NCBI RefSeq assembly: GCF_001552155.1
Contig: NZ_BCQQ01000081.1
Coordinates: forward strand, 1-32,788
DNA length: 32,788 nucleotides
DNA from: Actinomadura formosensis NBRC 14204
Lineage (GTDB): Bacteria; Actinomycetota; Actinomycetes; Streptosporangiales; Streptosporangiaceae
Direction of reading: 5' to 3'
The first letter of the stretch is position 1. Every line of letters begins with the position of its first letter. A program made the position numbers and the translations under genes. Positions 6,174 through 13,259 of the stretch are shown piece by piece. The notes below the pieces were generated by a model that had not been told where the DNA came from, made no database searches, and saw nothing but the letters and a program-made list of their open reading frames with translations.

Positions 6174-8306
6174 ATGAGGTTGGCCAGGCTCGCCCGGTTC
6201 TGCTATCGGAGACGGCGCCTGACGGTGGCGGGCTGGATCATCGGCACGATCGTCGTGATGGTCCTCGGGTTCGGTTTCGCGGCCGAGCCGCTGAACGACT
6301 TCTCCGGCGGTGACTCGGGTTCGGCGAAGGCGTCCGACCTCCTGGACGAGCACTTCCCGGGCAACAGCGGCGACTCGATCACGCTGGCGGTCCGCGCGGA
6401 CGGCGGCGTCCGGTCCCCGCAGGTCAAGGCCCGCGTGGAGCAGGCGATCGACCGGCTCGCCAAGACGCCGCACGTGGCGTCGGTGTCGTCCCCGTACGAG
6501 CGGCCGGGCCAGATATCGCGGGACGGGAAGACGGCGTTCGCCGTCGGCGAGCTGGACGTCCCCTCCGACGACATGCCCAGGTCCGCGGTGACCGCGCTGC
6601 TGGACGACGTGCGCACCGGCGCCGGGCCCGTCCGGCTCGAACTCGGCGGATCGGCGGTCGACACGGCCGAGACGCCCGGCGGCGGCCCCTCCGAGGCCAT
6701 CGGCGTGCTCGCCGCCATCGTCATCCTGCTGGTCGCGTTCGGGTCGGTGCTGGCGATGGGGTTGCCGATCGTGACGGCGCTCTTCGGCATCGGCTCCGGC
6801 CTCGCGCTGATCATGCTGATCGGGCACCTGCTGCCGGCGCCGGCGTTCAGCCCCATCATCGCCGCGCTCATCGGCCTCGGCGTCGGCATCGACTACGCGC
6901 TGTTCATCGTCACCCGCCACCGGGAGGAACTGCACGCCGGCAACGATCCCGAGGACGCCACCGTCACCGCGGTCAGCACCGCCGGACGGGCCGTCCTCTT
7001 CGCCGGCAGCACCGTGGTGATCGCGCTCATGGGCCTGTTCATCATGCAGCAGAAGCTGCTCAACGGCGTCGCGGTCGCGGCCGGCGTCGCCGTGCTGATG
7101 ACGATGCTCGGCGCGGTGACGCTGCTGCCCGCGCTGCTCGGCTTCGCCGGGCACGCCATCGACCGGTTCCGCGTCCCCGGCCCGCGTTCCGGTCGGGCGG
7201 GCAGGGCCCGCCGCCCGCTCGCCGAACGCTGGGCGCGGACCGTCCAGGCCCACCCGGTCGCCGCCGGGCTGTGCGCGGCCGTGGTGCTGCTGCTCCTCGC
7301 CGTCCCCGCGCTGTCGATGCGGCTGAGCCTGCCCGACTCCAGCACCCAGCCGCACGACCACAGCGGCTACCAGGCGAGCCGCATCATGGCGGAGGGCTTC
7401 GGGCCCGGCACCGCCGCGCCACTGGTCATCGTCACGGAGGACGGGAACGGCGGGGCGGCGGCCAGGCTCGCCGGGGCGGTCCGCGAGACGCCGGGCATCG
7501 CCGCCGTCCAGCCGCCGCGCACCAGCGAGGACGGCCGGGCGTCCATCGTCATCGCGTTCCCGAAGACGGGCCCGCAGGACGAGGAGACGCCGAAGCTCGT
7601 CCACACGCTGCGGGACGAGGTGATCCCGCGGACGGGCGTGCACGCCCACGTCGGCGGGCCGAACGCCGCGTCGATCGACTTCGCCGACGAGGTCGGCGGC
7701 CGGCTGCCGCTGCTGATCGCCGTGGTCGTCGGCCTGTCACTGGTGCTGCTCGTCGCGCTCGTCCGGTCGGTCACGGTGGCGGTGCAGGCCGCGCTGATGA
7801 ACCTGCTGTCGATCGCGGCTGCGTACGGGGTGGTGACGGCCGTCGTCCAGTGGGGCTGGGCGGGACGCCTGCTCGGCTTCCCCACCGACATGCCGGTCAC
7901 GACGTGGGTGCCGCTGATGATGTTCCCGATCCTGTTCGGGCTCTCGATGGACTACGAGGTGTTCCTCGTCTCCCGCGTCCGCGAGATCTACGAGGCGGGC
8001 ATGCCGACCCGCGAAGCCGTCGCGCTCGGGCTGTCGCGCACCGCCCGCGTGATCACCGCGGCCGCCGCGATCATGGTGATGGTGTTCCTGTCGGTGCTGC
8101 TCGGCGCGGACGTCGCCGTCAAGCAGATGGGCCTCGGCCTCAGCGTCGCGATCCTGATCGATGCGACCGTCGTGCGGCTGGTGCTCGTCCCGGCGCTGAT
8201 GGAGCTGTTCGGGGAGGCGAACTGGTGGCTTCCCGGGCCGCTCGGGCGGCTGCTGCCGTCCCGCCCCGCGCACGCGGTGGAGATGCGGCCGGGCGCGCGG
8301 GTCTAG
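6174..8306 (+). CDS. MMPL/RND-superfamily membrane transporter
   Basis: 710-aa inner-membrane protein with the duplicated MMPL architecture. TM1 (about 16-36) is followed by a periplasmic-side domain and a five-helix bundle containing GVGIDYALFIVTRHREEL. The second repeat has another external loop and helices, with SMDYEVFLVSRVREIYE. The GxxxDY signatures in both halves carry the Asp residues expected for proton relay. Actinobacterial relatives export lipids, siderophores or drugs; the substrate is not predictable here. The start is ATG 6174 with AAAGGTGG 5 nt upstream; the in-frame extension to 6027 has no family similarity. The stop overlaps the convergent TetR gene by 4 bp. Confidence 0.92.
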   Translation: MRLARLARFCYRRRRLTVAGWIIGTIVVMVLGFGFAAEPLNDFSGGDSGSAKASDLLDEHFPGNSGDSITLAVRADGGVRSPQVKARVEQAIDRLAKTPHVASVSSPYERPGQISRDGKTAFAVGELDVPSDDMPRSAVTALLDDVRTGAGPVRLELGGSAVDTAETPGGGPSEAIGVLAAIVILLVAFGSVLAMGLPIVTALFGIGSGLALIMLIGHLLPAPAFSPIIAALIGLGVGIDYALFIVTRHREELHAGNDPEDATVTAVSTAGRAVLFAGSTVVIALMGLFIMQQKLLNGVAVAAGVAVLMTMLGAVTLLPALLGFAGHAIDRFRVPGPRSGRAGRARRPLAERWARTVQAHPVAAGLCAAVVLLLLAVPALSMRLSLPDSSTQPHDHSGYQASRIMAEGFGPGTAAPLVIVTEDGNGGAAARLAGAVRETPGIAAVQPPRTSEDGRASIVIAFPKTGPQDEETPKLVHTLRDEVIPRTGVHAHVGGPNAASIDFADEVGGRLPLLIAVVVGLSLVLLVALVRSVTVAVQAALMNLLSIAAAYGVVTAVVQWGWAGRLLGFPTDMPVTTWVPLMMFPILFGLSMDYEVFLVSRVREIYEAGMPTREAVALGLSRTARVITAAAAIMVMVFLSVLLGADVAVKQMGLGLSVAILIDATVVRLVLVPALMELFGEANWWLPGPLGRLLPSRPAHAVEMRPGARV

Positions 8307-8968
8307 TGCAGGTTGATGCCGTCGAACATCACCTTGAGGTAGTGCTCGGCGAGGCCCTGGGCGTCCAACTGCCCGCCGGGCCGGAACCAGCGGACCGCCA
8401 CCCACACGGTGTCGCGGATCATCCGGTAGGTGAGCTTCGGGTCGAGGTCAGGACGGAACAGCCCTTCCGCCTGGCCCGCCTGGAGCGTGGACACCCACAT
8501 CTTCTCGACCTCGTCCTCGGACTTGGTCAGGTAGGCGAACCGCTCCATCCCCTTCAGGTAGTTCCAGTCGTTCTGCATCACCGTGATCGCGGCCCGGTGC
8601 GGCTCCAGCGTGCCGAACGCGACGCGGACGAGCCCGGCGATGGTGTCGCGCGGGTTGCGGCCCTCGTCGATCACCGCCCGGTAGGACTCCATGATCTCGG
8701 TGAAGAACCCGGAGAGGATCTCGTCCACGATCGACTCCTTGGAGTCGAAGTGGTGGTAGAGACTGCCGGAGAGGATGCCCGCCTCATCGGCGATGTTGCG
8801 GACCGTGGTGGCCTGGAAGCCCTTCTCCGCGAAGAGTTCGGCCGCGAGTCTGACCAGGTGCTCGCGCCGTTCCGACGCCAGGGCGGGCGAGCCCCTGCCG
8901 CGGCGGGATCCGCCCTCGCCCGCGGCACGGGTTCTGGATCGTCCGGACTTAGCGCTCGTGGTCGTCAC
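8303..8968 (-). CDS. KstR2-like TetR family repressor
   Basis: 221 aa. After a 30-residue basic leader comes a TetR helix-turn-helix (about 45-75) with NIADEAGILSGSLYHHF. The C-terminal domain ends with MIRDTVWVAVRWFRPGG and then GLAEHYLKVMFDGI. From memory both parts align closely with mycobacterial KstR2 (Rv3557c), the repressor of late cholesterol-ring (HIP) catabolism that responds to a CoA thioester. The assignment is supported independently by KstR2-consensus palindromes immediately upstream. No HIP catabolic genes lie in this window, so its regulon here may differ. The start is GTG 8968. CATAAT lies 6 nt upstream on the minus strand, suggesting a leaderless mRNA, though GAGAGG also abuts the start. 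Confidence 0.82.
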   Translation of the reverse strand: MTTTSAKSGRSRTRAAGEGGSRRGRGSPALASERREHLVRLAAELFAEKGFQATTVRNIADEAGILSGSLYHHFDSKESIVDEILSGFFTEIMESYRAVIDEGRNPRDTIAGLVRVAFGTLEPHRAAITVMQNDWNYLKGMERFAYLTKSEDEVEKMWVSTLQAGQAEGLFRPDLDPKLTYRMIRDTVWVAVRWFRPGGQLDAQGLAEHYLKVMFDGINLH

Positions 8969-8971
8969 CCT

Positions 8972-8977
8972 CTCATT
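8972..8977 (-). promoter_or_regulatory. -10 element of the KstR2-like gene
   Basis: CATAAT on the minus strand, 6 nt before the GTG start at 8968. This would place transcription initiation at the start codon. No convincing -35 is seen, although the region 17 bp upstream overlaps the operator-like site at 8989-9002. Confidence 0.45.
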
Positions 8978-8988
8978 ATGCCGTGTCG

Positions 8989-9002
8989 CCCAACCGCTTG
9001 CT
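8989..9002. promoter_or_regulatory. Imperfect KstR2-like operator at the regulator's own promoter
   Basis: CCCAACCGCTTGCT matches 8 of 10 fixed bases of AnCAAGnnCTTGnT (one half-site perfect, the other degenerate). Its position near the -35 of the 8968 gene fits autoregulation. Confidence 0.4.
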
Positions 9003-9034
9003 CGATTCGATCGCCGCCCCAGCGTACGGGCAAT

Positions 9035-9048
9035 ACCAAGCGCTTGCT
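9035..9048. promoter_or_regulatory. Perfect KstR2-consensus operator
   Basis: ACCAAGCGCTTGCT matches all ten fixed bases of AnCAAGnnCTTGnT and contains the palindrome CAAGCGCTTG. It lies in the divergent interval between the KstR2-like gene and the HAD hydrolase gene, 45 bp before the HAD start. Confidence 0.65.
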
Positions 9049-9092
9049 ACATTTCCGGGCGAGTGTCTCATGCGGCATCTAGGGTCGAAGGC

Positions 9093-9680
9093 ATGCCCGA
9101 CGTGATCGTGTTCGACCTGTACGGAGTGATCGCCCGCACCCAGAGCCCCGAGGCGGTGCGGCGCATCGAGGACATCGCCGGGACGTCCGGCCCGGCCTTC
9201 TGGGACGCCTACTGGGGCTGCCGCCCCGCCTACGACGCCGGCCAGGAGAGCGCGGCCTACTGGGCGGAGGTCGCCGGCCGGCTCGGCGTCACCTTCCCCG
9301 ACGTCCCCGCGCTGATCGAGGCCGACCTCGGCAGCTGGACGGACGTGGACGACGAGATGGTCGCCCTCGTCCGCGAACTGGCCGATGAGGGACGCACGCT
9401 CGGGCTGCTGTCCAACATCATCGACGACCTGGTGCCCCGCTTCGAGGCCCGGCACGGAGCCTGGCTCGGCCGCTTCGACGCCCTCGTCTACTCGTGCCGC
9501 ATCGGCGTCGCCAAACCCGACCCGCGCGCCTACGAGATCTGCGCCGAGCGCCTCGGTGTCACCCCCGCCGACGCCATCTTCTTCGACGACACCGAGCGCA
9601 ACGTCCTCGCCGCCCGCGAGGCGGGCATGCGCGCCGAGGTCTTCACCGGCCCCGCTCAGGTACGCGCCCTGGTCGGCTGA
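9093..9680 (+). CDS. HAD-IA family hydrolase
   Basis: 195 aa, cytosolic, predicted phosphatase or dehalogenase-type hydrolase. Motif I is FDLYGV with nucleophile Asp8; the usual second Asp is replaced by Tyr10. Motif II is Ser107 in LLSNI, motif III is Lys141 in AKPDP, and motif IV is FFDDTERN with Asp165/Asp166. A small cap sits between motifs I and II. The missing general acid-base Asp is common in haloacid-dehalogenase-like and YihX-like members, so catalysis may differ from ordinary phosphatases. The start is ATG 9093. TAGGGT (9080-9085) 7 nt upstream suggests leaderless transcription. A perfect KstR2-type operator lies just upstream, so control by the divergent regulator is likely. Confidence 0.9.
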   Translation: MPDVIVFDLYGVIARTQSPEAVRRIEDIAGTSGPAFWDAYWGCRPAYDAGQESAAYWAEVAGRLGVTFPDVPALIEADLGSWTDVDDEMVALVRELADEGRTLGLLSNIIDDLVPRFEARHGAWLGRFDALVYSCRIGVAKPDPRAYEICAERLGVTPADAIFFDDTERNVLAAREAGMRAEVFTGPAQVRALVG

Positions 9681-9690
9681 ACCGCCCGCA

Positions 9691-9709
9691 CCCCGGCGGG
9701 CCGCCGGGG
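9691..9709. terminator. Bidirectional hairpin between convergent genes
   Basis: CCCCGGCGG, one base, CCGCCGGGG: a GC-only palindrome in the 47-bp gap between the HAD gene and the convergent methyltransferase gene. There is no T-run, as is usual for actinobacterial terminators. Confidence 0.65.
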
Positions 9710-9727
9710 GCGCGCGGCCGGCGTCGT

Positions 9728-10561
9728 TCAGGGCTTGCGGGCCACGCCGCCGAAGGAGTCGATGGGCCGGGGCGCGCCGACCTGCGGGAAGTCGGGCCGC
9801 CACAGCGGGGTCGACACGACACCGGGCTCCACCGGCTCCAGGCCCGCGAACAGCGCCTCGATGTACTCGGGGGTGCGCGCGTGGTACGGGACCGTCCCGG
9901 CCTCCGCGCAGAGGCGGAGCGCCTCGCCCCGAGCGGTGGCCTCGGCGGGCGTCCACTCGTTCACGCCGAGGACGTTCGTGCCGTCGTTGACGGCCACGAA
10001 ACTGCCGGACGGCAGCGCCTGGACGAGCCGCCGGACGATCCCCGGCGGGTCGTCCTCGTCCGCCACGTTGCCGACGATGCCGAGCAGCAGCAGCCCGACC
10101 GGCTCGGTGAAGTCGAGGAAGGCCGCGGCCTCCTCGATGATCGCCTCAGGCTCGCGGATGTCGGCCTGGATATAGGCGCAGGCCCCCTCCGGAGCGCTGG
10201 TCAGCAGCGCGCGAGCGTGCGCCACGACCACCGGGTCGTTGTCGACGTACACGATCCGCGAGTCCCGGGCGTCCCGCTGCGCGACCTCATGGGTGTCGTC
10301 GACGGCGGGCAGCCCGGTCCCGATGTCGAGGAACTGCCGGACACCCTGGCCGGTCATGAAATGCACGACCCGGATCAAAAACGCCCGCGACTGCCGCGCC
10401 ACGTCCGCGATCTCCGGATACACCGCCGCGATGCGATCACCGATTTCACGGTCGATCGGATAGGTGTCCTTGCCGCCCAGCCAGTGATTCCACAACCGCG
10501 CCTGATGCGGCCTCGTCACATCGACGACCGGACCCGGCTGCGCCGTCCCGTCCTGTGCCAT
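9728..10561 (-). CDS. SAM-dependent methyltransferase, DUF574 (Methyltransf_19) family
   Basis: 277 aa. The N-terminal family signature HQARLWNHWLGGKDTYPIDR (about 19-38) is followed by FLDIGTGLPAVDDTHEVAQ (about 77-95), the SAM-binding loop, and by VYVDNDPVV, which carries the acidic residue expected to contact the ribose. This family is greatly expanded in Actinomadura, Streptomyces and relatives, often beside regulatory genes. Substrates are mostly unknown. The start is ATG 10561, with GGGGAGGTGGC directly upstream. The gene borders a 0.9-kb low-gene-density stretch. Confidence 0.93.
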   Translation of the reverse strand: MAQDGTAQPGPVVDVTRPHQARLWNHWLGGKDTYPIDREIGDRIAAVYPEIADVARQSRAFLIRVVHFMTGQGVRQFLDIGTGLPAVDDTHEVAQRDARDSRIVYVDNDPVVVAHARALLTSAPEGACAYIQADIREPEAIIEEAAAFLDFTEPVGLLLLGIVGNVADEDDPPGIVRRLVQALPSGSFVAVNDGTNVLGVNEWTPAEATARGEALRLCAEAGTVPYHARTPEYIEALFAGLEPVEPGVVSTPLWRPDFPQVGAPRPIDSFGGVARKP

Positions 10562-10859
10562 GCCACCTCCCCGGGAATGGTCCGCACCACCCTAGAACCG
10601 CCGGCCGCATAACCGTCATGCAGCGAGTGAACGCTTTCCCCCGGCTGTCCGTATGTGGCCATGATGACCCGAGCACACCAGACCCACCCTGGAAACGGCC
10701 ATCTGTTCCGACCCCGATTAAGGTCGCAGCGATCACCCCTTTCGGGCATCTCTTTGAGAGGTATCCCGTGCAAGATGAGTGATTCGATCGGTCGCCGCGG
10801 CGGAGCCTCGACATCGGATGGTCCATATCCGGGGCGATTTCAAGGTCGCCTGCCGCGCG

Positions 10860-11066
10860 GCGGTTGTGTCGTCATGTGCTGAGCGGGATCGGCACCGATC
10901 GGCTCGCTGCCGGCGGCGATGGCCGGTTCCCTTGATAGTCGGCAGGTAGTCGCCCTGTTCGTCTTCGGCTAGGTAGCGGGCGGTGTCGAAGGTCACCAGT
11001 GCCCGGTGACGTCCAGCTCGCCGTCGTCCAGCAACCGCAGCGGGTGCCGGAACCAGCGCAGGTCCG
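10860..11066 (-). pseudogene. Frameshifted transposase-like remnant (ISAs1/IS4-type)
   Basis: Protein-like text jumps between three minus-strand frames. One frame gives LRWFRHPLRLLDDGELDVTG, the next gives ALVTFDTARYLAEDEQGDYL and PTIKG, then a third gives GNRPSPPAA and IPLST. Read together, this resembles the part of ISAs1/IS4-type transposases around the 'DLTG..VT.DA......ADYL.TVKGNQP' segment. No complete DDE triad, terminal inverted repeats or target duplication were found. I infer a decayed insertion sequence; another gene family is possible. Confidence 0.4.
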
Positions 11067-11293
11067 CGACGCCGCTGTGGCTTGCATATGAAGTGACCGG
11101 ATGCGGTCAAGGGTGCATAAAAAGACTCCAGGTGAGCCCATAAAAGGCAGCCAATCCCGGACAGAGGTTACGGTCGCCGATATTTATTTTTCCGGGCGGC
11201 CCTTATGGAGTTGAACTGGGCATGGCGCCCCCATGGGACGCCGAGCCTTTGAGGGTCTACTCGTTATGGATGGGGCATATTTCGAAGCCGATG

Positions 11294-11311
11294 GAGTCGA
11301 TAATTCGACTC
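11294..11311. other. Perfect 7-bp stem-loop
   Basis: GAGTCGA, loop TAAT, TCGACTC. It lies about 140 bp downstream of the minus-strand small membrane protein gene. It may be an operator or RNA structure; no function is assigned. Confidence 0.4.
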
Positions 11312-11326
11312 AGATGCCGCCGGGAT

Positions 11327-11358
11327 CATCGGAGGTCGGCCGTGAAGAACCTCCGATG
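11327..11358 (-). terminator. Perfect 10-bp hairpin, possible terminator of the small membrane protein gene
   Basis: CATCGGAGGT (11327-11336), a 12-nt loop, ACCTCCGATG (11349-11358). It sits 92 bp beyond the stop of the minus-strand gene at 11451. No T-run follows on either strand, so a terminator role is tentative. Confidence 0.4.
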
Positions 11359-11450
11359 GATGTGAAAATTCTGTAGTTTGGTGATCTTGCATGGGAGTCG
11401 CGACCGCCGCGCCGATGTCATGAATGCGGTTCGTGAATGTGCGGGATTGG

Positions 11451-11699
11451 TCAGGTGTGAGCAAGGAGTCTGGTAAGGAGGAATGCGACGGCCATGACGG
11501 CCATGCCGGCGAGAGTGAGGGCGGCCGCACGTTTGCCGTTACTTTTTGCTCCGCGGAGGAACAGATATCCTCCGATGAGAAATCCCGTGGCGCCTACGAG
11601 ACCGCCGAAGTAGAGGTATATCGCGGATGAGGCTCCAAGGGCTGCACCTGCAGCCATGGCCATGCCACCTACAAAACGGAGACGAAAGCGATGATCCAT
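11451..11699 (-). CDS. Small membrane protein, unknown function
   Basis: 82 aa, not recognised. After a short basic N-terminus (MDHRFRLR) come two or three hydrophobic stretches, about 9-29, 31-47 and 56-78. The last two are separated by the positively charged loop RGAKSNGKR, which would be cytosolic. Start is ATG 11699 with AAGGAGGGTCACC directly upstream, one of the best ribosome-binding sites in the window; the in-frame extension to 11888 is Pro/Arg-rich and overlaps the divergent gene. It faces the three-gene type VII secretion-like cluster across a 107-bp AT-containing divergent promoter region, so coregulation with it is plausible. Confidence 0.75.
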   Translation of the reverse strand: MDHRFRLRFVGGMAMAAGAALGASSAIYLYFGGLVGATGFLIGGYLFLRGAKSNGKRAAALTLAGMAVMAVAFLLTRLLAHT

Positions 11700-11806
11700 G
11701 GTGACCCTCCTTTTTGGGTATATCGATGGCGGGCAAGATGTTGGCAGGAGGCGGAGGCGATTGCAAGTCGAGCGGGAACCTCGGTCTTCCGGTAGAAGGA
11801 GAATGC

Positions 11807-12121
11807 ATGTCGTTCCGTGTTGAGCCGGGTGCGCTGGAGACATTCGCTCAGTCTCTGGGGGTGCTCGCCGGGGACGCCAAGAAGGCAAAGGGTTATGTGC
11901 AGGGCAATCAGAAGGCGGTGGACAGTGAGAGAGGACTGCTCTTCGGGTATGTATACGCCCTCGGAGTCCTGCGCATAGGCGATGCCGTGCAGAAGAACGT
12001 TGAGCGGCTGGATGCCCTCACCGTCTCATCGGGAAAAGAGCTGCACAAGTGCGCTGAGGTTTATCGTGCAACGGAGAAAAAGATCGCCGAAAAAATAGAT
12101 CGTACCTACCCGAAGAAGTAA
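11807..12121 (+). CDS. EspC/WXG100-like type VII secretion substrate candidate
   Basis: 104 aa, predicted to be mostly two helices with a turn, no signal peptide, no cysteine-rich or enzymatic motif. It starts MSFRVEPGALETFAQSLG like EspC-type (DUF2580) ESX-associated proteins. Its C-terminal helix has ELHKCAEVYRATEKK, in which Tyr86...Glu90 fits the general type VII export motif YxxxD/E. The classical WXG triad in the turn is absent (GLLFGY occurs there). Start is ATG 11807, with AAGGAGAATGC upstream. It is the first gene of a same-strand trio; codon use is less GC-biased than in most of the window. Family assignment is by pattern, not by search. Confidence 0.7.
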   Translation: MSFRVEPGALETFAQSLGVLAGDAKKAKGYVQGNQKAVDSERGLLFGYVYALGVLRIGDAVQKNVERLDALTVSSGKELHKCAEVYRATEKKIAEKIDRTYPKK

Positions 12122-12142
12122 TTCTGATCCGTAAGGCAACCC

Positions 12143-12862
12143 ATGACCACATCGCCTGCCGCCAAGCTGGTGGCTCCGACGACGGCGGAGCCCATGCCCA
12201 AGGCGGTCGACGTATCCCTGTCACTCACCGACTTCGTCAGCCCGAGCCATTGGCTGTTCTGGGCGCTCGACAAGATATGTGGCGTCAATCCGGCGGAATG
12301 GCTGGGCAAACAGATCGGTGGCGACTGGGAGTCCATCTCGAAGTTCGCCTCGTCCCTCGGGCATGTGAGCGAGTTCTACGGTGAGTACGCGAAGGGGGTG
12401 CGGGAGGGCTCGGCCACGATGCTGAAGAGTTGGGACGGGAATGCCGCTGACGCCTGTGAAGGGTACTTCCAGAACTTCGTGAGCGCGATCGACAAGCAGG
12501 TCGATCCGATCAAGACTGTGGCGAACGAGTGTCAGTCCACCGCCTTCGGAGCATGGTCCTCCGCCAAGGCCGCGGCCAGCGGTGTGGAAGCGATTGTCGA
12601 TCTGGCTCTGATGGTCGCGATCGAGGCGGCCGCCTCGGCCGCGACAAGCTGGACCATCGTGGGGCCGTCCGTCGGAATGGCCGTGATCATGGCACAGATC
12701 GGCCTGGGCATCCAGAAGTGGCTGGAGGTCCTTGGATATGTCGGATTGACCGTCGCCGCGGTCTTCGGGTTCATCGGCCTGGTCAGCGGGACGCTCGGTT
12801 CGATCCACGGCCTGGACGCCCAGCCGTTCCCGAAAGGCTCCTACGACAACAAGGTGATCTAG
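12143..12862 (+). CDS. WXG-motif protein with hydrophobic C-terminal region
   Basis: 239 aa. A helical N-terminal part contains KSWDGNAADACEGYF (about 96-110): the WDG tripeptide followed by a helix is characteristic of WXG100/PPE-like type VII secretion proteins. Unlike a simple WXG100 (about 100 aa), it continues into a strongly hydrophobic, glycine/alanine-rich region (about 150-218, two or three possible membrane helices) and a short polar tail. It could be a membrane-inserting or pore-forming substrate; that is inference. The ribosome-binding site is weak (GTAAGGC). It starts 21 bp after the EspC-like gene and ends 2 bp before the next start, so the three form an operon. Confidence 0.72.
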   Translation: MTTSPAAKLVAPTTAEPMPKAVDVSLSLTDFVSPSHWLFWALDKICGVNPAEWLGKQIGGDWESISKFASSLGHVSEFYGEYAKGVREGSATMLKSWDGNAADACEGYFQNFVSAIDKQVDPIKTVANECQSTAFGAWSSAKAAASGVEAIVDLALMVAIEAAASAATSWTIVGPSVGMAVIMAQIGLGIQKWLEVLGYVGLTVAAVFGFIGLVSGTLGSIHGLDAQPFPKGSYDNKVI

Positions 12863-12864
12863 CG

Positions 12865-13254
12865 ATGACAGAGTTCGACGAGACCGGTCAGCCGATGATG
12901 GACATTGCGCGGGGTGACCAGCGGGCCTCCATGCGGATTCGCCGCGATCTCGAGGTCCTCAAGGACAACTCGGCGAATCCCGAGTTCCAGCGGCTCGTCC
13001 AGGACGTTCTGGCCGGTCGCAGGTCGCTACGGGAGGCGGCGGGCAGTGCGATCTTCGGTGCCGAGATGTCGCCGCGCATCGACCAGGTCGAAGAGAAGTG
13101 GCAGGAGGCGATGGCCGAGGAGCAGGAGGTGGTGGACGAGGAGCAGGTGGAGCAGTACAGGCGCCTCCAGGCGGAGGTGCGGAACACGATGCGGGAGATC
13201 ACGGAGAAACTGCAGGAGCTACAGCGGCTCCAGGACGATCTCGATGCCGGATAG
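12865..13254 (+). CDS. Coiled-coil protein of the type VII secretion-like cluster
   Basis: 129 aa, very hydrophilic, not recognised. The N-terminal half is mixed helical with a basic MRIRRDLEVL segment. The C-terminal half (about 75-127) is a nearly continuous charged heptad-rich coiled coil ending EKLQELQRLQDDLDAG. No signal peptide or membrane segment. ATG 12865 lies 2 bp after the preceding stop, which suggests translational coupling and a partner role for the WXG-motif protein, such as chaperone or assembly factor. That role is inference. It ends 5 bp before the stop of the convergent gene. Confidence 0.75.
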   Translation: MTEFDETGQPMMDIARGDQRASMRIRRDLEVLKDNSANPEFQRLVQDVLAGRRSLREAAGSAIFGAEMSPRIDQVEEKWQEAMAEEQEVVDEEQVEQYRRLQAEVRNTMREITEKLQELQRLQDDLDAG

Positions 13255-13259
13255 GGGGA

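Larger units (their letters stand above)
10562..11450. other. Gene-poor, lower-GC interval with relics
   Basis: 889 bp with no ORF that I can support. Base composition is visibly more AT-rich than the flanks. It contains the methyltransferase gene's upstream region, a broken transposase-like reading frame on the minus strand (about 10860-11066), and two clean hairpins (11294-11311 and 11327-11358). The short ORFs called across it change frame and lack ribosome-binding sites. Confidence 0.7.

Noticed and set aside
5667..7649. 660-aa minus-strand frame opposite the MMPL gene
   Set aside because: Low-complexity Asp/Arg/Gly/His composition, no ribosome-binding site, shadow of the transporter.
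11264..11530. 88-aa minus-strand ORF in the gap
   Set aside because: Overlaps the small membrane protein gene in another frame, no ribosome-binding site, spans two hairpins.
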